Source: Deltaproteobacteria bacterium
GTDB taxonomy: Bacteria > Desulfobacterota > Binatia > UBA9968
Length of the DNA: 22,903 nucleotides
NCBI GenBank assembly: GCA_023250495.1
Contig: JAHFAP010000018.1
Span: forward strand, 1-22,903
Reading direction: 5' to 3'
The number at the start of each line of letters is the position of its first letter. The first letter of the stretch is position 1. Below the pieces are notes generated by a model. It had not been told where the DNA came from, made no database searches, and saw nothing but the letters and a program-made list of their open reading frames with translations. Below are positions 7,703 through 16,035 of this stretch, in pieces. The translations under genes were made by a program, and so were the position numbers.

Positions 7703-8064
7703 GCAGAGAGCCAACGCTGAGAGTGACCATGCTGCCCAGAGACACGAACGCCCGCGGGACGATTTTTGGCGGCATCATCTTGAGCCACATCGACCTGGCG
7801 GGCGCGGTCGCCGCCCGGGAGCATGTGGCGCGGAACTTTGTGACCAGGGCGATGCGCGAGGTCGAGTTTATCGCTCCCGTCTATGTGGGCGACGTGGTGA
7901 GTTTCTACACGGCGGTGCTCAGGGAGGGCAAGACCTCGCTGACGATTCGGATCGAGGTGGAGGCCGAACGCTTCAGCGAGCCCGGACAGCGGGTTCGGGT
8001 GACGGAGGCGGAAGTGATTTATGTTGCGATTGATGAACATGGCAAGGCGACTGCCATCCGGTGA
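7696..8064 (+). CDS. Acyl-CoA thioesterase, YciA-like hotdog protein
   Basis: A 122-residue single hotdog-domain protein. The segment M-L-P-R-D-T-N-A-R-G-T-I-F-G-G, followed by I-L-S-H-I-D-L-A-G-A, is the YciA/BACH acyl-CoA thioesterase signature (PF03061 class), including the acidic residue used in hydrolysis. The later F-I-A-P-V-Y-V-G-D-V-V-S-F strand is also standard. The family hydrolyses acyl-CoA to free acid and CoA in the cytoplasm as oligomers. The ATG at 7696 overlaps the transporter stop by 7 nt. A good ribosome-binding site (GAGGAGA, 7684-7690) lies 5 nt upstream. It sits in a longer open frame, but the region upstream of 7696 has no similarity I recognise and is a shadow of the transporter. 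Confidence 0.9.
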   Translation: MVGREPTLRVTMLPRDTNARGTIFGGIILSHIDLAGAVAAREHVARNFVTRAMREVEFIAPVYVGDVVSFYTAVLREGKTSLTIRIEVEAERFSEPGQRVRVTEAEVIYVAIDEHGKATAIR

Positions 8065-8067
8065 GTT

Positions 8068-8919
8068 ATGAAGAGGCGGTCAATTTTCCTTTTTTGCGTC
8101 TTTGTTTCTTGTGCTCTGCTGGCAGTGGCCGGGGCTTGGTGCCAGGCAGCCCAACGTGAGATGGGGCGGGTCGGCTGTCCGCGCTGCAGAAATGACGGCT
8201 CCGAGGTGTCTCAGCTCCTGCAGCAGGCCGACGCGCTTTTCGCCAGCTTTCAATCCGGTGAAGCCCTCAAGGCGCTGTTAAGAGTGCTCGAGCTGGATCC
8301 CGACCATCACGAGGCGCTTTCGAAAATAGCCCGCGCCTATATGGACTTTGGCGATATGATTCCCGAGAGCGACCCCAACTGGCGGGAGAAAAGGCTCAAG
8401 CAATACCTCATTGCCGAGGATTATGGCCGCAAGGCGGTCAAGGCCGATCCCAACGGCACCTGGGGCCATTTCTACATAGCCGCCTCTTTAGGAAAAATCG
8501 CTATGCACTCCTCGGTGAGCAAACAGATCGACCTTGCGGAGGAGATCCGGGCGGAGGTGGAAAAGGCGATCGCCCTCGATCCCCAGAACGGCTTTGCCTA
8601 CCACGTCTACGGGGTGTGGCACAGAAGGATGGCGGAGATCGGGCAGATGAGCCGAGTCCTCGCCTCGACTTTTCTGTGGCGTTCGATCCCGAAAGGGAGC
8701 ATGGAAACGTCAGTCAAATACCTGAAGAAAGCGATCTTCTTAAATCCCACGGTGATTTCGCACCATTTGGAGCTGGCCAAAACGTACATCGCTCTCGGCA
8801 AGTGGGAACTCGCCCGCGCCTTGCTCAAATCCTCCCTGGCGCTGCCCGTGCAGTACTCCGATGATTCCATCAACAAAAAAGAAGCGGAGCAGCTTCTCCG
8901 AGAGGTCAAGGACCGGTAG
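8068..8919 (+). CDS. Exported tetratricopeptide-repeat protein
   Basis: A 283-residue protein with a signal peptide (K-R-R followed by a hydrophobic stretch, likely cleaved near residue 25-28), so it acts in the periplasm or envelope. Just after it is a G-C-P-R-C-R-N-D-G segment, a CxxC pair that could bind metal or form a disulfide. TPR-like helix pairs follow, for example A-L-F-A-S-F-Q-S-G-E-A-L-K-A-L-L-R-V-L, A-V-K-A-D-P-N-G and Y-I-A-L-G-K-W-E-L-A-R-A-L-L. The layout resembles the RMD1-like TPR family in outline, but no specific function can be assigned. It starts 3 nt after the thioesterase stop, so it is likely translationally coupled. Its 3' end overlaps the convergent hydrolase gene by 14 nt. 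Confidence 0.75.
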   Translation: MKRRSIFLFCVFVSCALLAVAGAWCQAAQREMGRVGCPRCRNDGSEVSQLLQQADALFASFQSGEALKALLRVLELDPDHHEALSKIARAYMDFGDMIPESDPNWREKRLKQYLIAEDYGRKAVKADPNGTWGHFYIAASLGKIAMHSSVSKQIDLAEEIRAEVEKAIALDPQNGFAYHVYGVWHRRMAEIGQMSRVLASTFLWRSIPKGSMETSVKYLKKAIFLNPTVISHHLELAKTYIALGKWELARALLKSSLALPVQYSDDSINKKEAEQLLREVKDR

Positions 8920-9757
8920 ATCTACACGCCGAGCCGACGCGCTGCTGGAGAAAAGAGAGGGCCTCGTCGCGCACTCCGTCAACCGGCAGACGGTGGCCGG
9001 CGTCGGGAAAGATCACAAAGCGGTGGGGTATCCCGGTCACCTCAAGCTGCCTGTCTAGCAGGTGGGCCTGGTTGATCGGTATCAGTTCGTCCTTGGCGCC
9101 GTGCAAGATGAGGGTCGGAGCGCTCCAGGCCGAGACCTCGGGAAGGATGTTAGACAGCTTGGGGTTGGTTTCTCCGTTCGGGTTTAAGGCCCGACGCACC
9201 CATTGGGTTGGCGTCTCCTGGTAAAGGCGGGGAAGGTCGTAGGCTCCGGAGTAGAGCACAACTGCGCGGAGATTGGGGATCTGCTTGACTGAGGCGGCGG
9301 CGAAGACGGCGCCATAGGAGAAACCGTACAGCAGGAGACGTTTTCGATCTATCCAGGGAAGCTGCGTCGCTTGCGCGATCCCGTCCAGCACCAGCCCCGT
9401 GATCACATTCCGGTCACTGTCTCCCGCGACTGCCGTATTTCCATAGCCCGGCAAAGAGACGGCCAAGCCGGCGTAGCAGAGTTCAGTGGAAAATTGCTCT
9501 GCGATCGGAACCATTCTGCTGGCGCCGACTCCGATCAAGCTATGGCCGTGGAGCAAAACCATGAGCGGGAACGGCCCTTCCCCTCTGGGACGGACAAGGT
9601 AGGCCTCGACCTTGCCTCCCTGGCTATCGTAGAAGAACTGGACCGTCTTGCCTGCTGACAGCGTCTCAAGATTTTGCGGTGTGGGAGTGGAGACGGCGCT
9701 GCAGCCGACCAGGAGGCAGATCTGCCAGACGACCAGGATTCGCTTCCACATCACCAT
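8906..9757 (-). CDS. Lipoprotein alpha/beta hydrolase (dienelactone-hydrolase-like)
   Basis: A 283-residue protein with a lipobox (L-L-V-G-C19), so it is probably a membrane-anchored lipoprotein facing the periplasm. The alpha/beta-hydrolase core shows an oxyanion-loop L-L-H-G-H near residue 70, the nucleophile elbow G-F-S147-Y-G, an acid D223 in H-G-A-K-D-E-L-I-P, and H255 in D-A-G-H-R-L-P. The catalytic triad is therefore complete. The substrate is unknown; dienelactone hydrolase/acetyl-xylan-esterase-like and prolyl-oligopeptidase-like hydrolases share this pattern. It faces the TPR gene tail to tail with a 14-nt overlap and is divergent from phnD. Two in-frame starts lie close together (M-V-M-W); no strong ribosome-binding site decides between them. 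Confidence 0.82.
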   Translation of the reverse strand: MVMWKRILVVWQICLLVGCSAVSTPTPQNLETLSAGKTVQFFYDSQGGKVEAYLVRPRGEGPFPLMVLLHGHSLIGVGASRMVPIAEQFSTELCYAGLAVSLPGYGNTAVAGDSDRNVITGLVLDGIAQATQLPWIDRKRLLLYGFSYGAVFAAASVKQIPNLRAVVLYSGAYDLPRLYQETPTQWVRRALNPNGETNPKLSNILPEVSAWSAPTLILHGAKDELIPINQAHLLDRQLEVTGIPHRFVIFPDAGHRLPVDGVRDEALSFLQQRVGSACRSTGP

Positions 9758-9834
9758 TCATTCTTAACGTATCTCCGAAGCAAAATAAACTCACGTCGGC
9801 ACTTCGTCAGAAAGTGTGTTCATCGGGAGAGTTT

Positions 9835-9874
9835 TCTAAACCCTTGAACCCTTAAACTCTTTAACCCTTTAACT
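9835..9874. repeat. Octamer tandem repeat R4 (hydrolase / phnD intergenic)
   Basis: Five 8-nt units stand in register: tctaaacc, cttgaacc, cttaaact, ctttaacc, ctttaact. No inverted arm is obvious. The repeat lies in the 172-nt divergent gap between the hydrolase and phnD starts, so it could influence either promoter. I see no convincing -35/-10 pair in this gap. Confidence 0.65.
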
Positions 9875-9929
9875 TTGGCCTTAGCCGGGTTGCGCCGGGA
9901 GAGAGCTTCGAGTATTTATTGGGGCTAAG

Positions 9930-10841
9930 ATGACTGCAAAGAGAAGCGCGTGGATTTATTGGCTGCTGTTTTTCGGCGTTCTGGCCTGCGGCAGACCGGA
10001 GGGCAAGCAGCAGATCCTGCGCGTGGGGTTTGTCCCCTCTGAAAATGTTCAACAGGTGGCGCAAAACGCCCAGCCGATCGTGGAGATCCTACACAAAGAG
10101 CTCGGCATGGAGGTCGAGCCGTTCGTCGCGACCGACTACACCGGCGTGGTGGAGGCGCTGCGCGCTCGCAAGCTCGACATCGCCTTTCTCAGTCCCGCTT
10201 CCTACGTCCTGGCCAAGAACGAGGCCAACATTCAAGTGGTCTTAAAATCCCACCGCAAAGGATCCGCTTCTTACTACGCGGCGATCATTACGCGGGCCGA
10301 CAGCGGCATCGCCACGCTCAAGGATCTGCGCAACAAGACCTTTGCCTTCGGCGATCCGCTTTCCACCACCGGCCACATCATTCCGCGAAAGATGTTTCTG
10401 GAAAACGGCATCGACCCGGCCAAGGATTTCAAACATCTGATCTACTCCGGCGGCCACGACGCGACGGTCCTGGCGGTCTTGAACCGCAAGGTGGACGCGG
10501 GGGCGACCTTTGCCAATTTCACCGACGGCAAGGAGGCGGCCTGGATTCAATACTTGAAGAATCCCGAGGAGCAGAAACAGATTCGAGCCATCGCCTATTC
10601 CGACCCGATTCCCGCCGACAATCTCGTCCTCCGCGCCGATCTGGATGCCGCGCTCGGCAAGAAAATCCAGGACGTCTTCCTAGCGCTAAGCCGCGAGCCG
10701 GCGGGACAGAAGATGCTGCGCGATCTCTATCAGATCGACGGCTTTGTTCCGGCTACAGACCAGGACTATGAATCGGTCAGAGAAGCCTTTAAGGTGGCTG
10801 GCATCAATCTCAAAGAGGCGCTCAAGAAAAAGCAGCCATGA
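9930..10841 (+). CDS. phnD: PhnD-like phosphonate/phosphite/phosphate ABC transporter binding lipoprotein
   Basis: A 303-residue substrate-binding protein with a lipobox (G-V-L-A-C20-G), so it is tethered in the periplasm. The mature protein opens L-R-V-G-F-V-P-S-E-N and continues with D-Y-T-G-V-V-E-A-L-R-A-R-K-L-D-I-A-F-L-S-P-A-S-Y-V, the PhnD/PtxB (PF12974) signature. G-D-P-L-S-T-T-G-H and Y-S-G-G-H-D-A-T-V-L-A-V follow as the second-lobe ligand loops. The usual ligand is a phosphonate, phosphite or related oxyanion; members of this fold also serve as sensor proteins. It is followed by a PhnC-like ATPase but no permease. Its stop codon lies within a repeat unit shared with the phnC start. 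Confidence 0.9.
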   Translation: MTAKRSAWIYWLLFFGVLACGRPEGKQQILRVGFVPSENVQQVAQNAQPIVEILHKELGMEVEPFVATDYTGVVEALRARKLDIAFLSPASYVLAKNEANIQVVLKSHRKGSASYYAAIITRADSGIATLKDLRNKTFAFGDPLSTTGHIIPRKMFLENGIDPAKDFKHLIYSGGHDATVLAVLNRKVDAGATFANFTDGKEAAWIQYLKNPEEQKQIRAIAYSDPIPADNLVLRADLDAALGKKIQDVFLALSREPAGQKMLRDLYQIDGFVPATDQDYESVREAFKVAGINLKEALKKKQP

Positions 10842-10916
10842 CCCCTTCGGTAAACTCAGGGTCATGGGAGTTCGACTGAGGCTCACTCGAAGTCTGAGGA
10901 AACTCGAACCATGACC
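10836..10916. repeat. Palindromic element R7 flanked by CCATGACC direct repeats
   Basis: CCATGACC occurs at 10836-10843 (overlapping the phnD stop) and again at 10909-10916 (overlapping the phnC ATG). Its exact reverse complement GGTCATGG is at 10860-10867. Between them GTTCGA (10870-10875) and TCGAAC (10904-10909) form an outer inverted pair. Deleting one repeat unit plus the insert would join the two genes through an ATGA overlap, so the segment looks inserted. Confidence 0.75.
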
Positions 10917-11699
10917 ATTTTAGAGATCAGAGAGCTGCGCAAGAGCTTCGGTCTCTCGACCCATGTGCTGCGCGGTATCAATCTCAAGGTGGAACAGGGC
11001 GAGTTTCTGGGCGTCATCGGCCTCTCCGGCGCCGGGAAATCGACGCTGCTCCGCTGCATCAACCGCCTCATCGATCCGACCTCGGGAGAGATTTATATGC
11101 CGCGCTCGGTATTCGATCCGCAGGCCGATGGGGCCAAGATCGATATCCTCAAGTTAAATCGGGGCGAGACGCGTCTGCTGCGGCGCAAGGTCGGCATGAT
11201 TTTTCAGCAATTCAATATCGTCAAGCGTCTCTCTGTGATCGAGAATGTCTTGTCCGGCGGCTTGGGCTATCAATCCAGTCTGAAGAGCTGCCTGCGGCTG
11301 TTCTCACGCGAAGAGCGCCGGCGCGCCCTGGTCAATCTCAGGCGGGTCGGACTGCTGGACCATGCTTACAAGCGGGCGGACGAGCTCTCCGGCGGCGAAC
11401 AGCAGAGGGTGGCGATCGGCCGCACGCTGATGCAGAGTCCCGTCATCATTCTGGCGGATGAGCCGGTTTCGAGCCTCGATCCCAAGCTGTCGCGCGTGGT
11501 CCTGGATATTCTAAAGCGGGTCTGCCTGGAAGACGGGATCACGGCACTGGTCAGCCTCCATACGCTGGAGCAGACCCGGGAGTACGCCGATCGCATCGTG
11601 GGGCTCAAACAAGGCCAGATCTTCTTCGACGGTCCCGCCAAGGATCTCACCGACTCCGTGGTGGAGAAGGTCTATCAGGATGTGAGGATGAAGACTTGA
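10911..11699 (+). CDS. phnC: PhnC-like phosphonate ABC transporter ATP-binding protein
   Basis: A 262-residue ABC ATPase. Walker A is G-L-S-G-A-G-K43-S-T, the Q-loop is in I-F-Q-Q-F-N-I-V, the signature L-S-G-G-E-Q-Q-R-V-A begins near residue 159, Walker B ends at D183-E184, the D-loop is S-S-L-D-P, and the switch histidine is in V-S-L-H-T-L-E-Q. The segments F-N-I-V-K-R-L-S-V-I-E-N-V-L and the C-terminal F-D-G-P are typical of PhnC. It should energise import with PhnD and a PhnE-type permease, but no permease gene lies in the window. Seven nucleotides after its stop the open frame of the CHAT gene begins. The ribosome-binding site (GAGGA) comes from the inserted element R7. Confidence 0.92.
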   Translation: MTILEIRELRKSFGLSTHVLRGINLKVEQGEFLGVIGLSGAGKSTLLRCINRLIDPTSGEIYMPRSVFDPQADGAKIDILKLNRGETRLLRRKVGMIFQQFNIVKRLSVIENVLSGGLGYQSSLKSCLRLFSREERRRALVNLRRVGLLDHAYKRADELSGGEQQRVAIGRTLMQSPVIILADEPVSSLDPKLSRVVLDILKRVCLEDGITALVSLHTLEQTREYADRIVGLKQGQIFFDGPAKDLTDSVVEKVYQDVRMKT

Positions 11700-11739
11700 A
11701 GGTCCGGTGCAGCCCGGCGCATCCGTCAGGAGGGTAGCC

Positions 11740-14112
11740 GTGAAAACGTTGTTAGGGTTTGTTTGTCTTGTCGGATTGTTTTTGCTCAACGCCAGTGCCG
11801 CTGAACCGCCTAGGATCGAGGCCACGACCGACTCTGTTCGTGAAGCCATCGCGAAAGGGCGAGTCGCAGAGGCTTTAGCCTCCCTCGAAGCTCAGGCCTT
11901 AGAGGCTGAGGGGAAGAAAGATTGGGATAAGGCCGCAAACGCCTACAACCTTGCTTCGGACGCGGCCAGGAACGGCGGCCAGTTGCAAAAGGCGATGACC
12001 TACGGAAACAAAGGCTTTGAATTGTCAGAGAGAGGCAAGGCTCTTAACCTGCAAACGCAGGCAGCGGTATATCTGGTCCTTGCCTACAGGGCGGTGGGAC
12101 AGTACCCCAAGGCAAGGGAATGGACGGATAAGGGGCTCGAGGTTGTAAAGAAGTTGCCCCAATCGCCGTTTCGCGAGCTAATGGAGGCCAACTTGTATAG
12201 AATGTTGGGACTGGATTTCCTGCGTCAGAGAGAGCCGCAAAAGGCCGTCGAGTACATCTCCTATTCGCTCCAAGTTCAGGATTCGCGCTTGAGCTTTCTT
12301 AAACACCGTCGCGCCTTTATTACTAATTCTGCTGAGGTCATTCGTATTGGAGAGAATTTAAAGGTTTCAACTCTCTACAGCCTGGGAGTCGCCTATCAGC
12401 GGGCAGGCAATGTTGCAGAGGCGATCAAAGCCTACGAGAAGGGGATCGCGCTCGTCAAAGAGACCGGGCTGAAGACGCCCATGGAAGTCAATCTCTATGA
12501 GGGGTTAGGCGAACTTTATCTCGCTCAGAAGGACTATCCGCGCGCTTTGGACAATCTCCAAAAAGCGCTAGAGATGGCAGAGAAACTCCGGCTTGAAACC
12601 CTCGTTTACCAGGCCAGCAGCCAGATAGGGAATGCCTATCTTCAAACGCAGAAGCCTGTCGAGGCGATCCCCTATTACAAGAAGGCGATCGAAAGCATCG
12701 AGTCCACCCGCTCCCTGCTTGAATCGGAGGAGTCGCGCAGCTCCTTCTTTGAGGACAAGCGGGCAATCTATGGCGGACTTGTCCTCGCCTACTTGCGCAC
12801 TAAAAACCCCGAAGAGGCGTTTAACTACGCCGAGCGCGCGCGCGCGCGCGCCTTTCTGGATATTTTGGGGAGCAAGGTGCAACTGGCTCACGGCTGGCTG
12901 CTGGAGGAGGAGCGCGCCTTGCAGGCGCGGATCAGCGCCCTTCAGGCCAGAACGGCCGGGCAAGAGTCCGACGATAGCTCCCTCAGGGGGCAGCTCAGAC
13001 GGGAGTTGGAGGAGGCGCAGAAGGCCTACAATGATTTTCTCGCCAAGGTTAGAAAGGAGAACAAGGAGCAGGCCTCGTTGATGAACGTGGAGCCACTGAC
13101 TTTGAAGCAGGCTCAGGAGATATTGGATCCCGGGGTGACGATGCTGGAGTATTTTGTGACGACGCAGGCGGTGCTTTTGTGGGTAGTGGATAAGGACAGG
13201 GTGCGGTTTGTCAATATTCCTCTCAGTAGAGCAGATCTGGTGAGTAAGGTGACCTCTCTTCGGGAGAGCGTCTTTCAGGTAGGAGAGAAAGAGAAATTCA
13301 AGGCATCATCTGAGGAGCTTTACAAGCTTCTGATAGAGCCTGCGCTGCAGCATGTTCGAGGCAAGGAGCTGCTGGTCATTCCCCACGATGTGCTGCACTA
13401 TCTACCCTTTCAGGCATTGCTATCTGGTCAGGGGAAATATCTCATTCAGGACTATCCGATTTACTATTTGTCCAGCGCGAGCTTGATGCAGTTTACGCGC
13501 GAGAAGAAGAGGGCGGGGGCGGGGGGAGAAAGCGCCCTGGTTATGGGTAACCCCAGTTTAGGGGATCAAGCGTATAACTTACGGTTTGCCGAGCGGGAGG
13601 CCAAAGAGGTAGCGCGGGTCTATCCCAAGAGCGAAGTGTTTCTCAAAGAGCAGGCGAGCAAACCCAGGGCGATCTCGCTGAGTCCCAAGTACGACATGCT
13701 GCACTTTGCCGTGCACGCGGAGCTTAACGAGGAGGACCCGATGGGCTCGGCGCTGCTGCTGGCGGGTGTCGGGAAAGACGACGGGCGGCTCAGGGTAGGA
13801 GAAATATTCTCCCTCAACCTGAAGGCGGGCCTGGTGGTCCTTTCTGCTTGTGAGACGGGGTTGGGGAAGCTCAGCAATGGGGATGAGCTGATCGGCCTCA
13901 CGCGGGCGTTTATATATGCGGGGACCCCATCAATCATCACCACGCTTTGGAAGGTGAATGATCGTGCGAGTTATGAGTTGATGAAAGAATTTTATCAACA
14001 TTTAAAGACGGCGAAGAAGTCGGAGGCGCTCCGGCAGGCGCAGCTTAAGACGATGAAGGAGTTCCCCGAGCCGTTTTACTGGGCCGCCTATCAACTTAGC
14101 GGAGAACCGTAA
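11740..14112 (+). CDS. Exported TPR-CHAT domain protease
   Basis: A 790-residue protein. The GTG at 11740 is chosen because an AGGAGGG site lies 5 nt upstream and it gives a clean signal peptide (M-K-T-L-L-G-F, hydrophobic core, N-A-S-A-A-E); another GTG at 11707 would add 11 residues. Residues 30-330 are TPR repeats, for example L-G-V-A-Y-Q-R-A-G-N-V-A-E-A-I-K-A-Y-E-K and Y-P-R-A-L-D-N-L-Q-K-A-L-E. A charged, probably coiled-coil stretch follows at about 375-445. The C-terminal third is a CHAT domain of the caspase-like clan CD fold. The dyad is intact: H659 in H-F-A-V-H-A-E and C704 in L-S-A-C-E-T-G. It is therefore predicted to be a periplasmic or cell-surface cysteine protease with a TPR recognition arm. 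The substrate is unknown; the next two genes, with periplasmic parts, are candidates. Confidence 0.92.
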   Translation: MKTLLGFVCLVGLFLLNASAAEPPRIEATTDSVREAIAKGRVAEALASLEAQALEAEGKKDWDKAANAYNLASDAARNGGQLQKAMTYGNKGFELSERGKALNLQTQAAVYLVLAYRAVGQYPKAREWTDKGLEVVKKLPQSPFRELMEANLYRMLGLDFLRQREPQKAVEYISYSLQVQDSRLSFLKHRRAFITNSAEVIRIGENLKVSTLYSLGVAYQRAGNVAEAIKAYEKGIALVKETGLKTPMEVNLYEGLGELYLAQKDYPRALDNLQKALEMAEKLRLETLVYQASSQIGNAYLQTQKPVEAIPYYKKAIESIESTRSLLESEESRSSFFEDKRAIYGGLVLAYLRTKNPEEAFNYAERARARAFLDILGSKVQLAHGWLLEEERALQARISALQARTAGQESDDSSLRGQLRRELEEAQKAYNDFLAKVRKENKEQASLMNVEPLTLKQAQEILDPGVTMLEYFVTTQAVLLWVVDKDRVRFVNIPLSRADLVSKVTSLRESVFQVGEKEKFKASSEELYKLLIEPALQHVRGKELLVIPHDVLHYLPFQALLSGQGKYLIQDYPIYYLSSASLMQFTREKKRAGAGGESALVMGNPSLGDQAYNLRFAEREAKEVARVYPKSEVFLKEQASKPRAISLSPKYDMLHFAVHAELNEEDPMGSALLLAGVGKDDGRLRVGEIFSLNLKAGLVVLSACETGLGKLSNGDELIGLTRAFIYAGTPSIITTLWKVNDRASYELMKEFYQHLKTAKKSEALRQAQLKTMKEFPEPFYWAAYQLSGEP

Positions 14113-14119
14113 GCCAAAG

Positions 14120-16003
14120 ATGTCTATTGTTGAGATCATCCAGAGAAGAAAGCGGCGCTTTTACAAATCGCTGGTCCTTGGATTCTCCGTCAGTCTTGTA
14201 ACGTCTCTCGCTTCTTACATGGGGTACCTGGATGGATTCGAAGCCAAGGCGCTCGATTTTCTCCTCTGGGCGCGCGGGCGAGTCCGGTCGCCGGAGATTG
14301 TTTTGGTCCAGATCGACGATCAGGCCTTTCGCAATCTGGGAGAAAAACAGCCCCTTCCGCGCTCTTACCTGGCCGGGCTGATCGAGGTGCTGAACAAGAG
14401 CGGCGCTAAGGTCATTGGCATCGATGTCGAGTTCAAGGTGAAAACCGATCCGCGCGAGGACGGGATGCTTTTGAAGGCGATCCAGGGCGCCTCTGAGAAC
14501 GGCCTCAGCAAGGTGGTGCCGGTCTACGTGATCAGGCCGGAGAAAGAGGCGAATGAGACGGTGCTCTACTCGCACTCGCCCTTTTTCAGTCCGAAGCTAT
14601 CGGCGCTTGCCGGTTTTGCAAATGCCGCGGTGGATCCAGACGGCTTGGTCCGTCAGCTCCCCCTGGTTGTCAGGGGGAGCGATGGAAAAATCCTGCCTTC
14701 GCTCGCGCTCGCGGTCCTGGCGCGCTATGCGGGATACGACGCCGCCCGCCTGGAAGAGGCGCTGAATCGCGGCGACGAGACGACCCTGCTCCTTCCTGAA
14801 TGGGATAAGTTCCAGGGCAGGCTGCTTTCAGAACAGACGCCGATCTCGTTTCAGCTCGACGACCGCTGGAAGATCAATTTTGCCGGCGCGCAAGGAAGCT
14901 TCACCGCGATTCCCAGCGATCCGGTATTCCAGCTCTCGAAGCTGAAGATTCCCCTGGCCGCGGACAATCCCTTTCGCGGCAAGATCGTTCTCATCGGCGC
15001 CAGCTTCGGCGAAAGCCGGGACTTCTTCCCCACTCCCCAGGGGCTGATGACCGGGGTAGAGATCCACGCCAACATTATTCATACGATTCTGTCGCGCGCG
15101 CAGATTCTGACGGCGCACCGCTGGGTCGCCGTGTCGCTCTCTCTGATCTTCGCCCTGCTCATGAGCCTGCTGCTCACTTTTTTCCGCCCGACGGTGGCCA
15201 CCATATTCGCGCTCGTGGCCATACCGCTCCTGCTGGTCCCTCTCAGCTACCTCGCCTTCGCGCGCCTGGGCATATGGGTGGACTTCGTGACCCCGCTGCT
15301 GGCGATTCGCTGGGGGGCCACCATCGGAGACTTTTTGGAGAGCCGCCATATCCGCCGCTCTCTCGGGCAGTACGTGGACCGGGAGGTGGCCAATCAGATC
15401 GTAGATCAGGAGGAGACGCTCGCGGGACAGAAGCGGGAGGTGACCATCTTTTTCACCGACGTGAGAAACTACACGACCCTCTGCGAGGGGTTGGCGCCCG
15501 AGATGGTGGTGGGCGTTTTAAACGAGCTGTTTGCCATGATGAGCAAGGTGATCGCGCGCCACCAGGGCTGCATCGTGGACTTCATAGGCGACGCGGTGCT
15601 GGCCGTCTTCGGCGCTCCCAAAGACAACCCCAACCACGCGTCGGACGCGGTAGCGACCGCGCTCGAGGCGCAGGCTGAGCTTGACAACCTCAACGTGGGT
15701 TGGCAAAAGAGAGGCATCCCGCGCCTTCAGATCGGCGTGGGGATTCACTCCGGCGAGGTCATGGCCGGCATCGTCGGCTCGGGGCAGCGGAAGAAATTCG
15801 GGGTGACCGGCGACACGGTCAATACCGGCTCCAGAGTCGAGGGACTCAACAAGGAGTTTTCCACCTCGATCCTGATCACGCGCGAGACGCTGGAGCGGTT
15901 GGACGGAAAGTTTAAGGTGCAGGGCCGCGGCGAGGTCAAGGTCAAGGGAAGGGAAAAACCGGTTGAGGTCTTTGAGGTGCTGGGAATTGAGACCGCGGTG
16001 TAG
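14120..16003 (+). CDS. CHASE2-domain class III nucleotide cyclase
   Basis: A 627-residue receptor cyclase. One N-terminal membrane helix (about 15-35) is followed by a periplasmic CHASE2 domain (about 40-320, with F-E-A-K-A-L-D-F-L-L-W-A-R-G and G-A-K-V-I-G-I-D-V-E-F). Three further membrane segments span about 330-405, and a cytoplasmic class III cyclase domain spans about 440-620. Metal-binding aspartates are D447 (F-F-T-D-V-R) and D491 (I-G-D-A-V-L-A-V-F-G). The transition-state pair N568 and R572 is present. The two positions that normally select the base are not canonical for adenylate cyclase: the Lys site is D487 and the Asp/Thr site is G561. The product (cAMP or cGMP) is therefore left open. 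It starts 7 nt after the CHAT stop with a GGAG upstream, so the two are very probably cotranscribed. Confidence 0.93.
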   Translation: MSIVEIIQRRKRRFYKSLVLGFSVSLVTSLASYMGYLDGFEAKALDFLLWARGRVRSPEIVLVQIDDQAFRNLGEKQPLPRSYLAGLIEVLNKSGAKVIGIDVEFKVKTDPREDGMLLKAIQGASENGLSKVVPVYVIRPEKEANETVLYSHSPFFSPKLSALAGFANAAVDPDGLVRQLPLVVRGSDGKILPSLALAVLARYAGYDAARLEEALNRGDETTLLLPEWDKFQGRLLSEQTPISFQLDDRWKINFAGAQGSFTAIPSDPVFQLSKLKIPLAADNPFRGKIVLIGASFGESRDFFPTPQGLMTGVEIHANIIHTILSRAQILTAHRWVAVSLSLIFALLMSLLLTFFRPTVATIFALVAIPLLLVPLSYLAFARLGIWVDFVTPLLAIRWGATIGDFLESRHIRRSLGQYVDREVANQIVDQEETLAGQKREVTIFFTDVRNYTTLCEGLAPEMVVGVLNELFAMMSKVIARHQGCIVDFIGDAVLAVFGAPKDNPNHASDAVATALEAQAELDNLNVGWQKRGIPRLQIGVGIHSGEVMAGIVGSGQRKKFGVTGDTVNTGSRVEGLNKEFSTSILITRETLERLDGKFKVQGRGEVKVKGREKPVEVFEVLGIETAV

Positions 16004-16035
16004 TCAGACCATGGGCAAAGGGGTTTTCCTTTACG

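Noticed and set aside
12830..12852. Alternating GC run in the CHAT gene as a possible Z-DNA or slippage site
   Set aside because: It reads as in-frame Glu-Arg-Ala-Arg-Ala codons within a normal helix. The run is short and the frame is intact.
11740..14112. CHAT protein as a CRISPR-linked Craspase or gasdermin activator
   Set aside because: It has a signal peptide, and no gRAMP/Cas7-11, Cas or gasdermin gene is near. Only the protease fold is shared.
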